The notes under the pieces: generated by a model
What the model was told of the DNA's origin: nothing
Databases searched by the model: none
The model's input: only the letters and a program-made list of their open reading frames with translations
Shown: positions 18,646-27,394 of the stretch, piece after piece
How the letters are laid out: each line of letters begins with the position of its first letter
Position numbering within the stretch: the stretch's first letter is position 1
Translations under genes and position numbers: made by a program
Assembly (NCBI RefSeq): GCF_030246925.1
Contig: NZ_CP126740.1
Location: forward strand, 806,001 to 870,000
Reading direction: 5' to 3'
Source of the DNA: Microbacterium sp. zg-Y625
GTDB taxonomy: Bacteria; Actinomycetota; Actinomycetes; Actinomycetales; Microbacteriaceae
DNA: 64,000 nt

Positions 18646-19425
18646 GTGGCATCGGGAGGAGTGCGACGCGGCGTGCTGCACGTGCCGGCGGAGGGCGACG
18701 GGGAATCGACTCCGCGTCGGCCGGAGGACGGGAGCGACCCCGCCGTTCCGGTCGCGGGGACGGTCGTGCTGCTGCGCGACGGCGACGCGGGTGTCGAGGT
18801 GCTGCTGCTGGAGCGACCCGACCGGGGGTCGTTCGCCGGCGCGTGGGTGTTCCCCGGCGGCAAGGTGGACCCCGGCGACCGTGAGGGTCTCGGGGGCTCC
18901 GGCGACCTCGGTGACGCGGCGCCGCCGGAGGAGCTCGTCGCCCGCGCTGCCGGGGTGCGTGAGACCCGCGAGGAGGCGGGGCTGACGCTGCGGCCCGCGG
19001 ACCTCGTGACCCTGTCGGTCTGGGACCCGCCGCCGGGGCGGCCGCTGCGCATCCGCACATGGTTCTTCCTCGCTCCCGACCCCGGCGGCGAGGTGCGCCC
19101 GGCCCCCGACGAAGCCGTCGCCGCGCGGTGGCTCCGGCCGGCCGACGCGCTCGCAGCGCACGGGCGGGACGAGCTGATCCTGTACCCGCCGACGTGGGTC
19201 ACGCTGCACGGGCTGCGAGACCACGACGACGCGGGGAGCGCGCTCGCCGCGGCGCGCCTGGGTGGCATCCACCGTTTCGAGAGCGTCGCGCGCCGAGGCG
19301 CGGACGGCCCGATGCTGCTGTGGCAGGAGGATGGCGAATACGACTCCGTGGGCGCAGGCGGTGCGGCCCGCCACCGCCTCGAGGTAGGCGCCCTGCCTTG
19401 GCGCTACACCCGCTCGGCGGGCTGA
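18646..19425 (+). CDS. NUDIX hydrolase with an interrupted NUDIX box
   Basis: 259 residues. The beta-grasp core starts near residue 37 (TVVLLRDGDAGVEVLLLERP). The NUDIX box appears in two parts: GAWVFPGGKVDPGD, then an insertion of about 20 residues, then AAGVRETREEAGL with the REUxEE helix. Such insertions occur in the NUDT19-like group that acts on CoA derivatives, so that substrate class is possible but unproven. The GTG at 18646 is uncertain; the first 35 residues are not part of the domain, and later GTG codons (such as 18661, near GGGAGGA) are alternatives. It is convergent with metX. Confidence 0.8.
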   Translation: MASGGVRRGVLHVPAEGDGESTPRRPEDGSDPAVPVAGTVVLLRDGDAGVEVLLLERPDRGSFAGAWVFPGGKVDPGDREGLGGSGDLGDAAPPEELVARAAGVRETREEAGLTLRPADLVTLSVWDPPPGRPLRIRTWFFLAPDPGGEVRPAPDEAVAARWLRPADALAAHGRDELILYPPTWVTLHGLRDHDDAGSALAAARLGGIHRFESVARRGADGPMLLWQEDGEYDSVGAGGAARHRLEVGALPWRYTRSAG

Positions 19426-19429
19426 GCGG

Positions 19430-20635
19430 TCAGCTCCGCAGCAGGCGCCCGAGGTGGTGGCCGACGGCGGCGGTCTCGATGAGGAACCCGTCGTGCCCGA
19501 AGTCGCTCGCCAGCACCACCGCGGCGTCGCCGTCGAGCGTGTGCGGGATGCCACGGGCGATGCGGTGCTGCCCGTCGACGGGGAACAGCCGGTCGCTGTC
19601 GATGCCGAGCACGAGGGTCGTCGCCGTGACACGCGCCAGGGCGTCCTCGATGCCGCCGCGGTCGCGTCCGACGTCGTGGGAGTCCATCGCCTCCACCAGC
19701 ACCAGGTAGCTGTTGGCGTCGAAGCGGCGCGTGAACTTGTTGCCGTGGAAGTCGAGGTAGGACTCCACGGCGAACCGGCCGCCGTGGCCCAGCGGACTCT
19801 TGCCCGACTGCCACGAGCGCTGGAAGCGGGAATTCAGCTCGGTGGGGGAGCGGTAGTTCAGCAGCGCCATGCGGCGCGCCAGCGCCAGGCCCCGGTGCGG
19901 CCCGTCGCCGTCGCCGGCGTCGTAATACTCCCCGCCCTGGAACCTCGGGTCGATCTGGATCGCCTCCAGCTGCACCGAGTTCAGCGCGATCTGGTCGGCG
20001 GTGTTCGCCGGCGGCGCCGACAGCACCGCCAGGCGCTCGACGCGGTCGGGAACGGATACCGCCCATTCCAGCGCGTGCATGCCGCCCATCGAGCCGCCGA
20101 TGACCGCCGCCCAGCGGTCCACGCCGAGGGCATCGGCCAGGCGCACCTGCGCAGCGACCTGGTCGCGGATGGTCAGGTAGGGAAAGCGCGAGGCCCACTC
20201 GTAGCCGTCGGGGCCGATGCTCGCCGGGCCCGTCGAGCCCTGGCATCCGCCCAGCATGTTCGGCGCGACGACGAACCAGCGGTCGGTGTCGATCGGGGCG
20301 CCGGGACCGACGATGTCGCTCCACCAGCCGGCGGTGGGGTGTCCGGGACCGGCGGGCCCGCGCACGTGGGAGTCGCCGGTGAGGGCGTGCAGGATCAGCA
20401 CGGCGTTGTCGCGGGCGGGGTTCAGCTCGCCCCAGGTCTCGTACGCCAGGCGCATCGCCGGCAGCTCGCGGCCGCCCTCGGTGCGGAAGGCGCCGAACGC
20501 CTCGAACCGGCGGTCCCCCGGCGGATCGCCGTCGCGCCACGCGCCGGTCGCGGGAGGGCGGCCCAGCAGCAGGCGCGCGTCGGCCTCGGTCACCGGCGCC
20601 GAGGGCACGGTGTCTTCGGAGGTCTGCCAGTCCAC
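19430..20635 (-). CDS. metX: Homoserine O-acetyltransferase
   Basis: 401 residues, alpha/beta-hydrolase fold. It transfers an acetyl group from acetyl-CoA to homoserine, the committed step to methionine. The oxyanion/nucleophile elbow is GGSMGGMHALEWA; NMLGGCQGSTGP, NRRFQ-like NSRFQRSWQSGKSP and the late LGIDSDRLFPVDGQ and GHDGFL blocks provide the catalytic Asp and His. GTG 20635 was chosen because CAGAAT lies six bases upstream on this strand (leaderless) and the conserved region begins soon after. Its partner metY is 2 kb away on the same strand, separated by two unrelated genes. Confidence 0.94.
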   Translation of the reverse strand: MDWQTSEDTVPSAPVTEADARLLLGRPPATGAWRDGDPPGDRRFEAFGAFRTEGGRELPAMRLAYETWGELNPARDNAVLILHALTGDSHVRGPAGPGHPTAGWWSDIVGPGAPIDTDRWFVVAPNMLGGCQGSTGPASIGPDGYEWASRFPYLTIRDQVAAQVRLADALGVDRWAAVIGGSMGGMHALEWAVSVPDRVERLAVLSAPPANTADQIALNSVQLEAIQIDPRFQGGEYYDAGDGDGPHRGLALARRMALLNYRSPTELNSRFQRSWQSGKSPLGHGGRFAVESYLDFHGNKFTRRFDANSYLVLVEAMDSHDVGRDRGGIEDALARVTATTLVLGIDSDRLFPVDGQHRIARGIPHTLDGDAAVVLASDFGHDGFLIETAAVGHHLGRLLRS

Positions 20636-20696
20636 GTCCCCATTCTGTCCGGTGCGGTCGAGGGGCGTCCCCGTGTTACGTGTCGGAGGGTCGGAG

Positions 20697-20702
20697 TAGC
20701 TT
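20697..20702 (+). promoter_or_regulatory. -10 box of the leaderless toroid-protein gene
   Basis: TAGCTT, six bases, ATG at 20709. The metX -10 (20642-20647, minus strand) is 50 bases away, so the two divergent promoters share a 73-base gap. Confidence 0.5.
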
Positions 20703-20708
20703 GCGCTC

Positions 20709-21650
20709 ATGAGCGCAATCGAGTACCTGCTGGAGTCCGATCCTGCCGTCCGCTGGCAGGTGATGCGCGACCTGACGGATGCCGCGCCCGAGGAGGTCGC
20801 CGCGGAGCGTGCGCGGGTGGCCACCGAGGGCTGCGGCGCCCGGCTCCTCGCCGAGCAGGCCGAGGACGGATTGTGGGACGGGGGCACATACCGCCCCGGC
20901 TGGGTGGATGAGAGCCGCCCGTTCTACGACGCCTGGTCGGCCACGCACCCGTCGCTGGAGCTGCTGCGCGCGTTCGGGCCCGACCCGGCGGCACCCGAGG
21001 TGGTGCGGGCGATCACCCGGGTGCGCGAGAACGTCCGCTGGGATCACGACGGGCAGCCGTACTTCGACGGCGAGGTCGAGCCGTGCATCAACGGCGGCGC
21101 GCTGGCCAACGCCGCTTACTTCGGGCAGGACGGTCGCGAGATCGTCGAGACGCTGCTGTCGGGTCAGCTGGCCGACGGCGGGTGGAACTGCTGGGACGAA
21201 GACGGCACGAGCCGCTCGTCCTTCCACTCCACGATCTGCGCGCTCGAGGGGCTGTGGGCGTGGGAGCAGGGCGGCGGGGGATCGGATGCCGTGACCGCCG
21301 CGCGCCTGCGCGGCGAGGAGTACCTGCTCGCGCGGCGCCTGCTCCGACGCGCGTCCACCGGTGAGCTCATCGACCCCCGCTTCGCCATGCCGTCCTTCCC
21401 GACCCGGTGGTACTACGACGTGCTGCGCGCTCTGGACTACTTCCGGTCCGCACGTCCGGATCGCGACGACCGTTGCGCGGAGGCGATCGAGCTGCTGCGC
21501 GCGAAGATGCTCCCGTTCGGGATGTGGAAGCTCGAGCTGACCCACCAGGGTCCCACGCTGTTCGACCTCGAGGCCGAGCACGAGGGGTTCCCGAGCCGCT
21601 GGGTGACGCTTCGTGCGCTGCGGGTGCTGCGCTGGTGGGACGGCGCCTGA
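20709..21650 (+). CDS. Prenyltransferase/squalene-cyclase-like alpha-toroid protein
   Basis: 313 residues, soluble, with no signal peptide. The motif QLADGGWNCWDEDG near residue 155 is like the QxxDGGW repeat of squalene-hopene cyclases and prenyltransferases, and the rest is a series of amphipathic helices consistent with an alpha/alpha toroid. The catalytic DxDD of class II cyclases is not visible, so a terpene cyclase role is unlikely. Function unknown. It interrupts metX and metY on the opposite strand. Confidence 0.72.
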   Translation: MSAIEYLLESDPAVRWQVMRDLTDAAPEEVAAERARVATEGCGARLLAEQAEDGLWDGGTYRPGWVDESRPFYDAWSATHPSLELLRAFGPDPAAPEVVRAITRVRENVRWDHDGQPYFDGEVEPCINGGALANAAYFGQDGREIVETLLSGQLADGGWNCWDEDGTSRSSFHSTICALEGLWAWEQGGGGSDAVTAARLRGEEYLLARRLLRRASTGELIDPRFAMPSFPTRWYYDVLRALDYFRSARPDRDDRCAEAIELLRAKMLPFGMWKLELTHQGPTLFDLEAEHEGFPSRWVTLRALRVLRWWDGA

Positions 21651-21651
21651 T

Positions 21652-22644
21652 TCAGAAGAAGGGCCGGACCTCGTAGGTGGCGCCGTGCTGGCCGGCGAGG
21701 GCCACCGGCACCCCGTCGACCGACTGCACGAAGCGCCGATCGGTGTCGAGTCCCTTGGGCATGCGGGCGTCCACCTCGGGCAGCGTCCCCGACGACTCGT
21801 TCGAGATCCACACCATGCGGCCGTCGCGGGCGGCGCGCACCCGCTCCACCAGCTCGACGAACCGACGTCGCCCGTCCTGATCGAGGTACAGCAGCACGGC
21901 GCTGTGGAAGATCACCAGCGTGGCATCCGCCGGCGCCGACGCGGCGACCTCGGGCAGCGTCTCGAGCAGATCCCCGCGGACGATGTCGGGCGGATCGGCC
22001 GCCGCGATCTCCGCCGCCGCGCGGAGACGCGCGACGCGACCGTCATGGTCGGGGCCCGGCCAGATCAGGGTCCCGAGCCAGTCGACGGCGGCGGTGTCCC
22101 GCGGGTCGATCGGCGACAGGTCGATGCCGCGCCGCCAGACGACCTCGGGAACGCGCTGCGGCACCGCCTCGTCGTCGTCCACGCGACACGGCATCACGAC
22201 GGGCGCATCGCCGACGCGATGGATGCCGCCGGGGGCGGTGTACTCGTACGCGTACCGATCCGGAAGCAGGCACAGCCCCGCCGCGGTGCCGACTTCCAGC
22301 AGCGCGAGGGGGCCGGGGATGCGCGCCAGCTGAGGCAGCAGCGTGGCGCACCGCGCGGGCTCGTTGGTCTGGGTGGTGCGGGACGCGGCGATCTCGGCGA
22401 CCTGCTCCCAGTGCGCCTCGAGCCACTCCCGCCACTGCGGGAACGGCTCGAGGGGGCTCCCCGCCCAGCGAGCGGCGGCGAAGATGCGGTTCGGCTGCTG
22501 CATCGCGGGCGGGAGGGCGGCGAGGAGGGCCAGGATGCCGGGGTCGCCCGCGATGCCGGTCGCCCAGTTCTCGTACAGCGGGGACGTGCCGTGCGCCCAG
22601 CGGCGCCCGAAGTCGTCGTAGGTCGTGGCGAGACGCTCGGTCAT
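21652..22644 (-). CDS. DUF2332 family protein
   Basis: 330 residues. LALLEVGTAAGLCLLPDRYAYEY resembles the glycine-rich nucleotide loop of Rossmann methyltransferases, and LVIFHSAVLLYLDQDGRRRFV is the other well-conserved block of DUF2332. The biochemical role of the family is not established. ATG 22644 is preferred over the upstream ATG because TACCCT lies six bases before it on this strand. The stop is one base from that of the convergent toroid gene. Confidence 0.82.
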   Translation of the reverse strand: MTERLATTYDDFGRRWAHGTSPLYENWATGIAGDPGILALLAALPPAMQQPNRIFAAARWAGSPLEPFPQWREWLEAHWEQVAEIAASRTTQTNEPARCATLLPQLARIPGPLALLEVGTAAGLCLLPDRYAYEYTAPGGIHRVGDAPVVMPCRVDDDEAVPQRVPEVVWRRGIDLSPIDPRDTAAVDWLGTLIWPGPDHDGRVARLRAAAEIAAADPPDIVRGDLLETLPEVAASAPADATLVIFHSAVLLYLDQDGRRRFVELVERVRAARDGRMVWISNESSGTLPEVDARMPKGLDTDRRFVQSVDGVPVALAGQHGATYEVRPFF

Positions 22645-22687
22645 GGCATCAGGGTACGGGTGAGCGCCCCGCTGCACGACGCGCGGG

Positions 22688-24010
22688 TCAGGCGCGCGCG
22701 GCCTCCGAGAGGCGCCGGGCGGCGGCCAGGGCCTGCGCGAGGTCGGCCTTCAGGTCCTCGACGGCTTCGATGCCGACCGACAGGCGCACCAGGCCCGGGG
22801 TGACGCCCGAGGTGAGCTGCTGCTCGGGTGTCAGCTGGGAGTGCGTCGTGGAGGCGGGGTGGATGACCAGCGAGCGCACGTCGCCGATGTTGGCGAGGTG
22901 GCTGAAGAGCGTGAGGGAGTTGACGAACTCCCGGCCCGCAGCGACGCCGCCCTTGAGCTCGAACGACAGCACCGCGCCGACGCCCTTCGGCGCATACGTG
23001 TTGGCGGCGGCGTACCAGGGCGACGTGGGAAGCCCCGAGTAGTTCACGGCGGCGACGTCGTCGTGGTTCTCCAGCCACTCCGCGATCTCCTGCGCGTTCT
23101 GCACGTGCCGCTCGATGCGCAGGGAGAGGGTCTCGATGCCCTGCAGCAGCAGCCACGCGCTCATCGGGGCGATGGCCGAGCCGAGGTCGCGCAGCAGCTG
23201 CACGCGGGCCTTGATGATGTAGGCCAGGGCGTCGCCGACGGCGGTCGTGTACGAGGCGCCGTGGTACGACGGGTCGGGTTCGGTCAGCCCCGGGAACTTC
23301 TCGACGTTCTCGGACCACGCGAAACGTCCGCCGTCGACGATCACGCCGCCGATGGTGGTGCCGTGGCCGCCCAGGAACTTCGTCGCCGAGTGCACGATGA
23401 TGTCGGCGCCGTGCTCGAACGGGCGGATGAGGTAGGGCGTCGCGATCGTGTTGTCGACGATGAGCGGGACGCCGGATTCGTGGGCGATGTCGGCGACGGT
23501 GCGGATGTCGAGCACGTTGATCTGCGGGTTGCCGATCGTCTCGGCGAAGAAGAGCTTGGTGTTCGGGCGCACCGCGCGGCGCCACTCCTCGGGGTCGTCC
23601 TGGTTCTCGACGAACGTCGTCTCGATGCCGAGCTTGGCGAGGGTGTACTTGAAGAGGTTGTACGTGCCGCCGTAGATCGAGCTGGACGACACGATGTGGT
23701 CGCCGGCCTGGGCGATGTTGAGCACGGCGAAGGTCTCCGCTGCCTGACCGCTGGCCACCAGGAGCGCGCCCGTGCCGCCCTCGAGCGCGGCGACCCGCTG
23801 CTCGACGACATCCTGGGTCGGGTTCTGGATGCGGGTGTAGATGTTGCCGAACTCGGCCAGCGAGAACAGGTTCGCGGCGTGGTCGGCGTTGTCGAACACG
23901 TAGGAGGTGGTCTGGTAGATCGGCGTGGCGCGAGCCTTGGTGACCGGATCCGGGGCGGCACCGGAGTGGATCTGCTTGGTCTCGAAGCGCCAGTTCTCGG
24001 GTGCGGACAT
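22688..24010 (-). CDS. metY: O-acetylhomoserine aminocarboxypropyltransferase (sulfhydrylase)
   Basis: 440 residues, a PLP enzyme of the Cys/Met-metabolism family. It turns O-acetylhomoserine (the MetX product) and sulfide into homocysteine. The PLP lysine is in HSATKFLGGHG; VASGQAAETFAVLNI and VDNTIATPYLIRPFEHGADI bind the cofactor phosphate and ring. RBS CAGGAG precedes the ATG. A promoter with TTGACA and TAGCCT lies about 50 bases upstream. A SAM riboswitch would not fit the leader. Confidence 0.95.
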   Translation of the reverse strand: MSAPENWRFETKQIHSGAAPDPVTKARATPIYQTTSYVFDNADHAANLFSLAEFGNIYTRIQNPTQDVVEQRVAALEGGTGALLVASGQAAETFAVLNIAQAGDHIVSSSSIYGGTYNLFKYTLAKLGIETTFVENQDDPEEWRRAVRPNTKLFFAETIGNPQINVLDIRTVADIAHESGVPLIVDNTIATPYLIRPFEHGADIIVHSATKFLGGHGTTIGGVIVDGGRFAWSENVEKFPGLTEPDPSYHGASYTTAVGDALAYIIKARVQLLRDLGSAIAPMSAWLLLQGIETLSLRIERHVQNAQEIAEWLENHDDVAAVNYSGLPTSPWYAAANTYAPKGVGAVLSFELKGGVAAGREFVNSLTLFSHLANIGDVRSLVIHPASTTHSQLTPEQQLTSGVTPGLVRLSVGIEAVEDLKADLAQALAAARRLSEAARA

Positions 24011-24058
24011 GATGACTCCTGAATGTCGGGTCGACCACGGCTGCCGCGGCCTGGTCTG

Positions 24059-24085
24059 AGGCTACGGACTGGGCCCTCCTGTCAA
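24059..24085 (-). promoter_or_regulatory. Promoter of metY
   Basis: On the minus strand TTGACA (24080-24085) and TAGCCT (24059-24064) are separated by 15 bases. The leader to the ATG is about 40 bases and holds the ribosome site. Confidence 0.5.
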
Positions 24086-24118
24086 CAACGGGGCGGAAAT
24101 GTGACGTAACCTGCGCGG

Positions 24119-24124
24119 TACGGT
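24119..24124 (+). promoter_or_regulatory. -10 box of leaderless SDR gene
   Basis: TACGGT, seven bases, then ATG at 24132, which is why that start was preferred to the in-frame ATG at 24123 that overlaps the box. Confidence 0.5.
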
Positions 24125-24131
24125 GGGTCCC

Positions 24132-24914
24132 ATGACACGACGCGCGGTGGTCACAGGAGCGAGTTCGGGGATCGGCGAGGCGACGGTGGGCGCTCTCCGG
24201 GATGCCGGATGGGACGTGGTGGGAGTGGCTCGCCGTGCGGAGCGGCTGGCGGCGCTGGAGAAGCAGACGGGAGCGGCCGCCTATGCGGCCGACCTCACCC
24301 AGCAGGCCGACGTCGACGCGCTGGCGGGGTGGCTCGCCGAGACCGGGCCGGTGCACGCGCTCGTGCACGTCGCGGGCGGGGCGCGGGGGACCGACCGCGT
24401 CGAGGACGGCGATCCGGGGGACTGGCGCTGGATGTTCGAGGTGAACGTCCTCTCGGCACAGATGCTCGTCGCCGCCCTCCTGCCGCAGCTGCGCGCCGCC
24501 GCGGCCGTCGACGGGCACGCCGACACGCTCTTCGTCACCTCCACCGCGGCACAGCGCGCGTACCCCGGGGGCGGCGGCTACAACGCCGCGAAGGCGGGGG
24601 AGTCCATGCTCGCCGAGGCGCTGCGCCTGGAGCTCAACGGCGAGCCGATCCGGGTCGTCGAGGTGGCTCCCGGCATGGTCTACACCGAGGAGTTCACGCT
24701 CAACCGCCTACGCGGCGACCGTGCCGCGGCGGAGAGCGTCTACGACGGCGTCGAGCAGCCGCTCGTGGCATCCGATGTCGCCGACGTCATCGCCTACGCG
24801 CTGAACGCACCGGGCCACGTCAACCTCGACCTCGTCACGATGAGGCCGGTGGCGCAGTCGGCGCAGCACCTGCTCGCACGCGGTCCGCTGCGGCCGCGCC
24901 TGCCGGTGGAATGA
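24132..24914 (+). CDS. Short-chain dehydrogenase/reductase
   Basis: 260 residues, a classical SDR. TGASSGIGEA is the NAD(P)-binding glycine motif; ARRAERL at the end of the second strand suggests preference for NADP. VAGGARG takes the place of NNAG; the catalytic residues are Ser in FVTSTAAQ and YNAAK (YxxxK). VEVAPGMVYTEEF is the PG motif after the active site. The substrate is not evident. It is divergent from metY and followed by an alpha/beta hydrolase with its own ribosome site. Confidence 0.88.
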   Translation: MTRRAVVTGASSGIGEATVGALRDAGWDVVGVARRAERLAALEKQTGAAAYAADLTQQADVDALAGWLAETGPVHALVHVAGGARGTDRVEDGDPGDWRWMFEVNVLSAQMLVAALLPQLRAAAAVDGHADTLFVTSTAAQRAYPGGGGYNAAKAGESMLAEALRLELNGEPIRVVEVAPGMVYTEEFTLNRLRGDRAAAESVYDGVEQPLVASDVADVIAYALNAPGHVNLDLVTMRPVAQSAQHLLARGPLRPRLPVE

Positions 24915-24973
24915 GCGACGAACGCGGTCTAGCGTGTGAGTCGAGACGGGTTCTCGACTGAGGCGGTGGAGCC

Positions 24974-25777
24974 ATGGGCGAAGTGCGGACGGCGCTCGGT
25001 GACCGGGTCGTCTTCGATCGGTACGGGCCGGAGTCCGCGCCGGCGGTGATCTTCGTCGCGGGGGCGGGTCTCGCTCGGGCGGGCGATGAGGTGACGTCGG
25101 ACACCGCCAGACGCATCGGAGAGGCCGGCTTTCAGGCGATCGTGCACGACCGCGTCGGCCGAGGGGACTCGGCGGCACCGGGACCGATCTCGCTGGAGCG
25201 GGAGCTGGAGGCCATCCGCGCGCTCGCGCAGCATCTGGACGTTCCTCTCGTGCTGGTCGGTCACTCTTCGGGCTGCGCGATCGTGATCGAGGCGGCGCCG
25301 TCGATCGGCAGGCTCACGGGCCTCGTCCTCTGGGAGGCGCCGTTCGGGCAGTTCGACGGCGGAGCCGCTGCTTGGTGGGAACGCGTCGAGGGGGACATCG
25401 ACGCGGGGAGGCTGGAGGACGCCGTCGCCGCGTACATGGTCGACATGCCGCCGGGATGGATCGAGTACCTCAAGGGATCGCCGGAGTACCCCGCCTTCAT
25501 CCTCAGCTGGATTCCGGACGGGTCCGCTCTCGCCCTCGTCGAATCCCGGGGCCTGGCGTCATCGCTGCGCGACATCATGGCGCCCGTCCTCGCCGTGTAC
25601 GGCACGGAGTCCTTTCCCGGCATGGCACGCGCCGCCGTGGACATCGCCGCCGCCGCGCCGCGAGGATCGCACGAACAGGTGCGGGGAGCAGGTCACACCT
25701 GGGACTCGGAAGCGATGGCAGCGCGGCTCGTGCAGCTTCTCGCCACCTCGGAGCATGCGTCGCGCGGACCTGAGTGA
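24974..25777 (+). CDS. Alpha/beta hydrolase
   Basis: 267 residues. The nucleophile elbow is GHSSGC (LVLVGHSSGCAIVIEAA). PAVIFVAGAGLA gives the oxyanion strand, and RGAGHTWDSEAMA near the C-terminus carries the catalytic histidine. No signal peptide. A TAGCGT box at 24930-24935 and GGTGGAGCC before the ATG suggest a short leader with a ribosome site. Substrate unknown. Confidence 0.82.
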   Translation: MGEVRTALGDRVVFDRYGPESAPAVIFVAGAGLARAGDEVTSDTARRIGEAGFQAIVHDRVGRGDSAAPGPISLERELEAIRALAQHLDVPLVLVGHSSGCAIVIEAAPSIGRLTGLVLWEAPFGQFDGGAAAWWERVEGDIDAGRLEDAVAAYMVDMPPGWIEYLKGSPEYPAFILSWIPDGSALALVESRGLASSLRDIMAPVLAVYGTESFPGMARAAVDIAAAAPRGSHEQVRGAGHTWDSEAMAARLVQLLATSEHASRGPE

Positions 25778-25806
25778 GTCGGATGCTGCGTACCGGCCGG
25801 GTACAG

Positions 25807-27222
25807 CTAGAACGGCGGGGGTTCCGCGGCTGCGGCGAGGGCCATGAACTCCAGCACCCGCCGGGGGATATCGACGTAGATCCGCCCTGTCGGACTCGTC
25901 CACTCCAGGATGCCGTCGGGTCTCTGCACCACACTCCATGCGGTGCCGTGTTTCACGGGGTGATGTCGGCCGGGGCAGAGGTTGGCGAGGTTGGTGACGC
26001 GGGTCGGTCCGCCGCGGGCGGCGTCGATGGTGTGGTCGCCGTCGCACTGGCGGGCGGGCCTTCGGCAGCCGGGGAACCGGCAGTGCTCGTCCCTCGCGTC
26101 GAGGAGCCTGCGCATCTGCGCGCTGGGCCGGTAGGTGTCGACCTGCAGCACCGCCCCGGTGGTGGGGGAGGTGAACAGCCGCTCCCAGACCGGGGCGGTG
26201 GCGGCGAGGTGCCGGGCGGTGGTGGGGTCGATGGGCCCGTAGCCGGCGAGCTCGGCGGGTTCGGTGCTTTCCCCGGTGAGGGTCGCTGCGGGGATGGTGA
26301 TCTGCACGTGCGCGGTGATCGCGGCGGTCGCGGGGATGCTGCCGGCAGAGACCGGGGCGGTGGCGTGCCCGGTGAGGAGCAGGTCGGCGAGCACGTCCGC
26401 GCGGACCTGATCGGTGGTGCGTCGGTCGGTGGCGAGTGGGTCGGCGTCGGCAGCGTCGGGCGCGGCGGCCGCGGCGCCGGTCTCGGGCCTCGCGCTCGCG
26501 TCAGCCTCGGTGCCCGCATCGCTCGCCGCGCCCGCCCCGGCCCGCGCGCCGCGGGCCGCCGCGACGATCTCCCGCGCGTGCGCGGTGAGTCGCTCCTTGA
26601 TCGCGTACGCCAGCGGTGCCGGCAGGATCGCGGCGAGTTCGGCCATGCCGTCGTCGAGGTCCCGCACCCACACCCGCCGTCCCGCAGCGGCCTCGGTGTG
26701 CCGCTCTTCCAGCGGCACGGGGTCCAGGCGCTGTGCGAGCATCAGGATGATCGGCTTGGCCCGGCCCGGTGTCTCCCGCTCGGCGACCACCAGCGCGGCC
26801 TGTTCGAACCGTGCCCGCGCGTCGGGGTCGGTGATGCGGGCCCCGGCATCCTGGATCACCCGCACGTGCGCCACGTCGATCCCGCCGGCCTCGAGAGCAC
26901 CCAGTGTCTCGGGGAACCCGTCCACCAGTACGGCGGCGTCGCGCATGCGTTCCTGCATGCCCCGATCCGACCGGCGCAGCACCGCGGCGAGCTCGGCGGC
27001 GATGCCGCGGCGGGGCATCTCCCGCTCCCGCCCCTCATTCGACGGAATGCGTGCGGTCTCCTCGGCCGCGAGAGCTTCGGCCCGAGCGAACCACTGCAGC
27101 TCTTCCGCCTGCAACGCCGCGATCGCCTGGCGCGTGTGCTCGACCCCGCTGATCACCGCGCCGTGCGAGGCGGTGGCGATCGATCCGGTGGCGATCGATC
27201 CGGCGGCCGGGGAGCTGTTCAT
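25807..27222 (-). CDS. DUF222/HNH endonuclease-domain protein (13E12-like)
   Basis: 471 residues. An N-terminal helical DUF222 region (about 35-245), an Ala-rich disordered linker (about 185-220), then an HNH nuclease domain near the C-terminus: CRFPGCRRPARQCDGDH, GGPTRVTNLANLC and HHPVKHGTAW carry the two CxxC-type zinc ligand pairs and the HNH catalytic histidine. These proteins are multicopy in Actinobacteria and thought to be nuclease-derived; the biological role is unclear. The start ATG 27222 follows CAGAAT by seven bases on this strand. The N-terminus contains a small repeat (GSIATGSIATAS). Confidence 0.85.
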   Translation of the reverse strand: MNSSPAAGSIATGSIATASHGAVISGVEHTRQAIAALQAEELQWFARAEALAAEETARIPSNEGREREMPRRGIAAELAAVLRRSDRGMQERMRDAAVLVDGFPETLGALEAGGIDVAHVRVIQDAGARITDPDARARFEQAALVVAERETPGRAKPIILMLAQRLDPVPLEERHTEAAAGRRVWVRDLDDGMAELAAILPAPLAYAIKERLTAHAREIVAAARGARAGAGAASDAGTEADASARPETGAAAAAPDAADADPLATDRRTTDQVRADVLADLLLTGHATAPVSAGSIPATAAITAHVQITIPAATLTGESTEPAELAGYGPIDPTTARHLAATAPVWERLFTSPTTGAVLQVDTYRPSAQMRRLLDARDEHCRFPGCRRPARQCDGDHTIDAARGGPTRVTNLANLCPGRHHPVKHGTAWSVVQRPDGILEWTSPTGRIYVDIPRRVLEFMALAAAAEPPPF

Positions 27223-27381
27223 ACCCCCGATTCTGCCGACCCCCTCCGACATTGAGGCGCCCACAAATCCCAGACCACAGGCGCATTGTGGATAACTCGA
27301 GCCCTCCTCTGGCTGTGGAGGAGACGGCGACGCGCGGGACCGAGCGATCCCATACGGCGCCGCGCCCGCAGCAGCCCTCCG

Positions 27382-27387
27382 TAGGCT
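27382..27387 (+). promoter_or_regulatory. -10 box of leaderless ung
   Basis: TAGGCT, seven bases, then GTG 27395. It decides the start of ung in favour of this GTG over the internal ATG codons at 27413 and 27419. Confidence 0.5.
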
Positions 27388-27394
27388 GGATCGG

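Noticed and set aside
24011..24118. SAM riboswitch in front of metY
   Set aside because: The leader from the TTGACA/TAGCCT promoter is about 40 bases and has no SAM-I, SAM-II or SAM-IV core.
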